Below are positions 6,867-11,788 of a DNA stretch of 11,788 nucleotides, piece by piece (the first letter of the stretch is position 1; each line of letters begins with the position of its first letter). The stretch comes from Polyrhizophydium stewartii (taxonomy: Eukaryota; Chytridiomycota; Chytridiomycetes; Rhizophydiales), in assembly GCA_027604665.1 (NCBI GenBank), contig JADGIZ010000563.1, forward strand, positions 1-11,788. The letters are read 5' to 3'. The notes beneath the pieces are model-generated. The model did no database searches, was not told the DNA's origin, and saw nothing but the letters and a program-made list of their open reading frames with translations. The position numbers and the translations under genes were made by a program.

Positions 6867-9845
6867 ATGGCGAGAGAAAAGAAGTATGCCAAGGGCCGCC
6901 TTGACAAGTATTACCACATGGCCAAGGAGCAGGGCTATCGTGCCCGCTCTGCCTTCAAGCTCATCCAGCTGAACAAGAAGTATGGGTTCCTCGAAAAGGC
7001 AAAGGTCCTGGTCGACTTGTGCGCGGCGCCCGGTGGCTGGTGAGTCGCTGCCTTGCTGCCGCTCCGGCGTTTGGACGCCTCTTGCAGCGGCGGTCTGACC
7101 GCAACGGCGACACCTGTGCTCCATCGCAGGCTGCAAGTCGCAGCAAAACACATGCCCAAGCCCAGCATCATCATCGGTGCGTGCTGCCGCCGCCGCCGTT
7201 CGCAACACCAGGCTTGCGCACGCTGCCGGCTGACACGTTCGAGACAGGTCTGGATCTTGCCCCCATCAAGCCCATCCCGGGCGTCATCACACACGTCGAG
7301 GACATCACCACCAGCAAGTGCAGGCAGACGATCAAGTCCGAGCTCAAGACGTGGAAGGTCGACGTGTTCCTGCACGACGGCGCTCCCAACGTCGGCACGT
7401 CGTGGCTGCAGGACGCCTTCACGCAGTCCGAGCTCACGCTCAGCGCGCTCAAGCTCGCGACCGAGTTCCTGATGCCCAACGGCACCTTTGTGACCAAGGT
7501 CTTCCGCTCCAAGGACTACAACAAGCTCATCTGGGTCTTCCAGCAGCTTTTCAACAAGGTCGAGGCCACCAAGCCCGCGTCGTCGCGTAACGTCTCGGCC
7601 GAGATTTTCGTGGTCTGCCGCGAGTACAAGGCCCCCAAGAAGATCGACCCGCGCCTGCTCGACCCCAAGTGGGCCTTCAAGGAGATCGACGACACAAAGG
7701 ACGAAGAGGAGGAGGACGAGAAGGCCATCAAGGAGAAGCAAGGCGCCATTCTCAACACGCTGTTCCATCCCGAGAAGCGCCGCCGCTTCCGCGACGGATA
7801 CGAGGACGGCGACTACACGCTGCACACGGTCAGCAGCGTGTCGTCGTTTATTCACAGCATCGACTTTTTGGGCATCATGGCCCGCTCCAACGAGCTGCAC
7901 TTCGAGGACGATGAGGTGTCCAAAACGTGCGTTTGTGGATCCGTCTGGGCATCCCTGGTTTGCATCTCGTTCGTGTGGCTGACGCTCATGGCTGCAACCG
8001 CCAAATCCTGCCGTATACACAGCATTCTCGCATCGCCGCTCACGACCGACGATATCAAGGAGTTCCTCAAAGACCTCAAGGTGCTCGGCAAGAAAGAGTT
8101 CCGCCAGCTCATCAAGTGGCGCGAGTCAATCCGCGCCGTGCTCGGACTCGAGACGCGGGCCTCGGTGCGCGCCAAGAAGGCTGACGCCGCCAAGGCTGCT
8201 GCCGAGGCCGCAGCGCAAGCCGAGGAAGACGAGGATATTGAGGAGAAGGTGCGCATAGCAGTCCATCTGGGTTTCGCCCAGTGCATGTGCTGATTTGGCC
8301 GTCCGGTGCACCATGCAGATGCTGCGAGAGCGCGAGCAGCAGGAGCAGCGCGAGCGCCGCACAAAGAAGAAGCAGCGCGAGCGCAAGGCCAAGCTACTTC
8401 TGAAGCTGCAGCTGGGCATGGCCACGCCGACCGACATTGGCGTCGACGCCAACAAGGACGTCGAGTTGATGCCCGAGTTCGAGGTTGGTGATACCAGCGA
8501 CCCCAAGCGTGCGGCCAAGGCGGTTCGCGCTGCCGAGGCGGCTGCGGCCCGCTCAGACGACGAGGACGCCGAAGATGCCGACGGCGACGAGGATGACAAT
8601 GACGCGGCGCTCGACTCGGACGAGGAGCGCGAGCGGCATCTGTCGCGTCTCGAGAAGGAGATGGATCACATGTACGAGGAGTTCCAGGCGCGTCTGGCCG
8701 AGCGCAACCCGTCTGCCAAGGCACGCAAGAAGCGCGAGGGCCTCAGGGCCGAGTTTGATGAGTGGTACGGCGTCGAGTACGAGAAGAAGGCTGGTCTTGG
8801 CGATGCCGCTGAGGGTGAAGTCGGAGCAAACTCGGACTCGGACTCGGACTCGGACTCGGACGCGTCCATGCATGACGAGGACGCGGGAGTCACGTCTCGC
8901 AAGCGCCGTAGTGCTGACGCGGATGAGGACGAGGACGACGAGGACGACGACGAAGCCGACGCCCCCATGTCCAAGAAGGCACGCGTTTTCTTTGACAACC
9001 CCGTCTTCAGCATGCTCAAGGACACAAAGGGAAAGCCCAAGGAGAACGGCGCCAATAAGCCAAAGTCTGCCTTTGACGACGAGATGCAGCTCGACAGCGA
9101 CGACGACGCCGACGAGCACGCCACGGCCGAGTCCAAGAAGAAGGCCAAGAAGGCCAAGAAGTCCAAGCAGGAGATGCTTGCGGCGTTTGGCGACGACGAG
9201 GATGGCGGCAGCAAGAGCGGTGGCAAAGGCGACTTTGCTGTTGTGCCCGTCAGCAGGGACGACGACGACGGCGAGGCCGATGACGACTTTATCATCGACA
9301 CGGCGCAAAAGTACACGCTTGCGCAGAGCATGATCTCCAAGTCTGGCTCGCGCGACGCGGCCGACGATGCGTACAACCGCTATGCGTTTGGCGACCGCGA
9401 CGGTCTGCCCGCGTGGTTCCTCGAGGACGAGGGCAAGCACAACAAGCCGTCGATGCCCGTGACCAAGGAGGCCGCCGAGATCATCCGCCAGCGCATGCGT
9501 GCGCTCGACGCCCGCCCGATCAAGAAGGTCGCCGAGGCCAAGTTCCGCAAGCAGATGCGCGCGCAGCGCCGCCTCGAGAAGGTCGCAAAGAAGGCCGAGG
9601 GCATGAACGAGGAGGAGGACGTGCCCGAGAAGAGCAAGCTCGAGGCCATCTCGAAGCTCATGTCCAAGGCCAAGAGCAAGAAGGAGCGCGCCAAGCCCAA
9701 GCTGGTCGTGGCCAAGGGCGCCAACCGCGGCGCAAAGGGCCGCCCGCGCGGCGTCAAGGGCCGCTACAAGATGGTCGACGGCCGCATGCGCAAGGACGTG
9801 CAGGCGATGAAGCGCGCCCAGCAGAAGCGCAAGGGCCGCCGGTGA
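6867..9845 (+). CDS. SPB1: SPB1/FTSJ3 AdoMet-dependent rRNA 2'-O-methyltransferase
   Basis: Five exons (6867-7039, 7130-7176, 7248-7926, 8023-8248, 8319-9845) encode 883 residues, against about 840-850 for yeast Spb1 and human FTSJ3. The N-terminal FtsJ domain has the SAM-binding block [10 protein letters not shown] (49-58) and the K-D-K-E tetrad: K31 in SAFKL, D117 in LHDGAPN, K157 in FVTKVFRS, E192 in SAEIF. Next come the conserved [20 protein letters not shown] segment, a charged coiled-coil region with the ATPTDIG block, a long acidic/Lys-rich nucleolar-type linker with a DS repeat, and an Spb1_C domain at about 690-880, including LPAWFLEDE and [14 protein letters not shown]. In yeast Spb1 methylates 25S rRNA in the peptidyl-transferase A-loop during nucleolar pre-60S assembly; the same role is expected here. 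The introns are 90, 71, 96 and 70 nt. The ATG sits in an ideal CACCATGG context. Confidence 0.95.
8832..8861 (+). repeat. TCGGAC hexamer array encoding Asp-Ser repeat in SPB1
   Basis: Five perfect TCGGAC units lie in the last SPB1 exon and encode alternating Ser-Asp, a likely casein kinase 2 target within the acidic linker. Perfect DNA repeats suggest recent slippage. Confidence 0.85.
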
Positions 9846-9866
9846 GGCGCGAGCCAGTTGAGTTGC

Positions 9867-9872
9867 AATAAA
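9867..9872 (+). terminator. AATAAA polyadenylation signal candidate for SPB1
   Basis: A canonical AATAAA lies 21 bp after the SPB1 stop and 33 bp before the next start codon. It is the only perfect copy I noticed downstream of a gene here. Confidence 0.5.
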
Positions 9873-9905
9873 CAGGCTGGCTTGGCCACGTGCCGACTTG
9901 CCCAC

Positions 9906-10726
9906 ATGACCACGACCTTTGCCGACCCCCTGCGCCTGGCGACGGTGTGCCTGTCGCTGCTGCGCGACGAGGCCTACGATGCCGTGCTGGGCCTGTCGTC
10001 CGAGTTCGTCAAGGACCGCTACATGCTCTACGGCGGCCGCATCGCCTCGCCCGCCGACGCCCTGCGGCTGCTGACCTGGCAGCAGGACCGCGTCCAGTCC
10101 GTGCTCGAGTCGACAGACGTTGCGCTGGAGCCGCTCGCGCCTGGGTCGGCGCTGTATCGGGTGTGGGACGAGGAGACGGTGCAGGCCGCTGTGCCCTTTG
10201 GCCTGCCCGCCGCAGAGGCGCTCGCCGTTGTGCGCGCAGCGGCCGCAGCGGCAGCGGCCCCATCCGCCGGCCCCGGCGACGTCATTGTCGCAGACTCGCT
10301 TGCCGCCAAGCAGGGTACCGGTGGCGCTTGCGGAGTCGTCGTGCTGCTGCTGCACTCGCCAGGCCGCTGGGTCCTGCACAACCTCGTCGAAGCCCCACAT
10401 GGCTGGGCCACCTTTGCCCGCGGTTGGTTCCCCGACATCTCGCAGGCCCGCGCGGCCTTTGCAAGGGCGTCGGCTGCTGCGCCGTCGTCGGCTGCACCCG
10501 CGCTGCTGGGCAGCATGGGCGACGACGACCGCGAGGATGCAGAGTACTGGAATTCTTACAACGTCGTTGGCGAAAACACACCGGTGGGTTGCCTATCACG
10601 TTGCGATGCAACCCGCCAGCAGGCTCATGCTGACTCGTCCCCCTGATTGCCAAGATCCGGAAGCGGACTTATGCGCAGAGCGCCGCTTCGGACGACGCAG
10701 AAGATTCGTACTGGAATTCATATTGA
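9906..10726 (+). CDS. Unrecognised 249-aa protein with twin C-terminal YWNSY motifs
   Basis: Two exons (9906-10583 and 10655-10726), joined in phase 0 across a 71-nt intron (donor GTGGGT, branch-like CTGAC, acceptor CCAAG), give 249 residues. The ATG at 9906 is preferred because upstream codons in the frame lie in the SPB1 3' region. The N-terminal 75 or so residues look helical (LRLATVCLSLLRDEAYDAVL, then LTWQQDRVQSVLE); a Pro/Ala-rich middle and an Ala-rich linker follow. The C-terminus has two copies of an acidic plus aromatic motif: DDREDAEYWNSY (YWNSY at 214-218) and DDAEDSYWNSY (YWNSY at 245-249, the last five residues). The second copy sits alone on the 23-codon last exon. Acidic DD-x-YW-x-x-Y motifs of this kind occur, as I recall, in uncharacterised fungal proteins, so this is a weak family hint. 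It follows SPB1 in the same orientation after 60 bp. No function is assigned. Confidence 0.75.
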
Positions 10727-10998
10727 TTGAACAAACGTATGCACATGTATCGCGACTCTGTCCCGCTGCCAAGCTCATCTTGCCCAGTAGGCGTTCATCT
10801 TGGGCAGGCTTCCGTTTTGCTCTGCCGTCGTCCTATCTTGCAATGTTCATGGGCCGTGTGCGTGCCGATCCGGTCGCTACCGGCCTCGCCCAGGCGCCAG
10901 CGGCTTCTCACTGCGGCCAGATCGCCTTGGCCCGACCGCATCGGCAGGCGGGATCGAGCCGATTCGTGGCGCCGCCACTTTCCGCCAGTCCCGCCAAG

Positions 10999-11636
10999 AT
11001 GCTTTCCATCAAGAAGACGCCCGTCGGCGTGAGTGCACCCCCGCGCCTCGCGCCCGGACCCCCCGCGCGCGGCGCACGCTCGGGGAGAGGTCTTGCCCTG
11101 CAGCCTCCCCCTCCCGAGCACGGCAGCCGCCGCGGGCGGGCGGCCGGCCCACTCGCCGGTGCATGCGGCGGGCCGCTGCGGCAAGGCGCCGCAGTGCACA
11201 TGGCTGACGAAGGCCCCCTTTTTTCTCGCCGCTTCCGCCCGCCCGCCCGCCTCGCCGCCGCGGCCCGCACAGGTCTACCCGCTGTTCGGCATCATGGCGT
11301 TCGCCATGGGCGGCGCCACGTTCTTCCTGACGCACCTTGCCCGCCACCCCGAGGTCGTGTGGTCGAGGCGGTGCGTTGCAGCGCTTGGCGGCCCGCCCTT
11401 TGGCCGCCGGCCTTTTCGATTCGCCGCGCCGCACCAATCTGCTGACGCCGCTTCCCGGCCTCGGGCTGCCCGCCTCCCGCCGCCCCACATCCCGCCGCTG
11501 TCCTCACATCCCCACGGATGCGCACCACGCCAGCAACAACCCGCAGCCGTACCAGTCGGTCAAGCAGAACGAGACGACCAAGCTGTACAACCCCAACGGC
11601 ACGTTCGAGCGCACATGGTCGCGCAACGCGCTCTGA
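10999..11636 (+). CDS. MLRQ/NDUFA4-like (B12D family) respiratory subunit
   Basis: Three exons (10999-11028, 11273-11370, 11534-11636) give 76 residues, matching the roughly 80-residue family. After a 10-residue start (MLSIKKTPVG) comes one transmembrane helix (about 12-34, YPLFGIMAFAMGGATFFLT), then the family signature of a pre-WxRxNNPxP segment: HPEVVWSRRNNPQPYQ (35-50). The tail ends TWSRNAL. The signature is split by the second intron inside an Arg codon (CG|C), and only splicing to 11534 restores it, which confirms the junction. Family members are small inner-membrane proteins assigned first to complex I and later, for mammalian NDUFA4, to complex IV. Which complex applies here is unknown. 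Introns (244 and 163 nt) total 407 nt against 231 nt of coding sequence. Confidence 0.9.
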
Positions 11637-11788
11637 GCGCTGGGCGGAGCCTGCTGCGGCAGCCCGCTCGGGGCCGGCATCGCACCCGGCCCCTCGTCAC
11701 TTGGTCGTCTCCCCGTCTTTGCACCTCCCGCCGCCCCTCTCCCCCGCCCCACCCCGTGCCCCGGGCCGGCGGCGCCCCCCCGCCGCCG
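11637..11788. other. C-rich 3' flank
   Basis: This stretch after the last stop is strongly C-rich on the + strand, with runs of 5-8 C and GCCG repeats towards the window end. No coding sequence or AATAAA is visible. It may be the 3' region of the last gene or the start of another promoter. Confidence 0.5.

Noticed and set aside
8249..8318. Possible box C/D snoRNA in an SPB1 intron
   Set aside because: The introns of SPB1 were checked by eye for paired C (RUGAUGA) and D (CUGA) boxes with terminal stems; none was convincing.
8553..10400. 615-codon minus-strand open frame spanning SPB1 and the next gene
   Set aside because: It is antisense to well-supported SPB1 sequence, and its Val/Leu/Gly-rich content mirrors Asp/Glu/Lys codons.

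Overview
This is nuclear eukaryotic DNA: GC-rich, gene-dense, with seven protein-coding genes, five of them split by short GT-AG introns. Lineage is inferred only from protein content. The short complex I/IV MLRQ/NDUFA4-like protein, the Spb1 architecture and the compact layout fit a fungus. A clear CDK20/CCRK kinase, whose best-known relatives act in cilium or flagellum control, would suit a zoosporic or other early-diverging fungus, but an alga or other protist is not excluded.

Layout. 1-708: lower-GC, low-complexity, gene-poor DNA with CA/GT microsatellites and pyrimidine-rich tracts. About 709-1522 (+): an unrecognised multi-pass membrane protein with two well-supported introns and an unresolved 5' end. 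1648-4311 (-): an intronless 887-residue protein with a mitochondrial-type N-terminus and PPR-like helical repeats. 4340-5788 (+): CDK20/CCRK kinase, 5 exons, 331 residues. 5920-6681 (-): intronless COQ10, 253 residues. 6867-9845 (+): SPB1/FTSJ3 rRNA 2'-O-methyltransferase, 5 exons, 883 residues. 9906-10726 (+): unrecognised 249-residue protein with a duplicated C-terminal YWNSY motif, 2 exons. 10999-11636 (+): MLRQ/NDUFA4-like protein, 3 exons, 76 residues. 11637-11788: C-rich flank.

The genes do not form a pathway. Two or three serve mitochondria (COQ10, NDUFA4-like, probably the PPR-like protein); SPB1 serves large-subunit ribosome maturation; CDK20 is a signalling kinase. Spacing is tight: 28 bp separate the ATGs of the divergent PPR-like and CDK20 genes, 185 bp separate COQ10 and SPB1, and 60 bp separate the SPB1 stop from the next ATG.

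The most notable shared property is splicing. Across the 13 introns placed by reading frame, 12 donors begin GTG and 8 begin GTGCG rather than the textbook GTAAGT/GTGAGT; 4 of 13 acceptors end in AAG. I found no CRISPR array, tRNA, rRNA, transposon or prokaryotic-type system, and no clearly novel multi-gene system.
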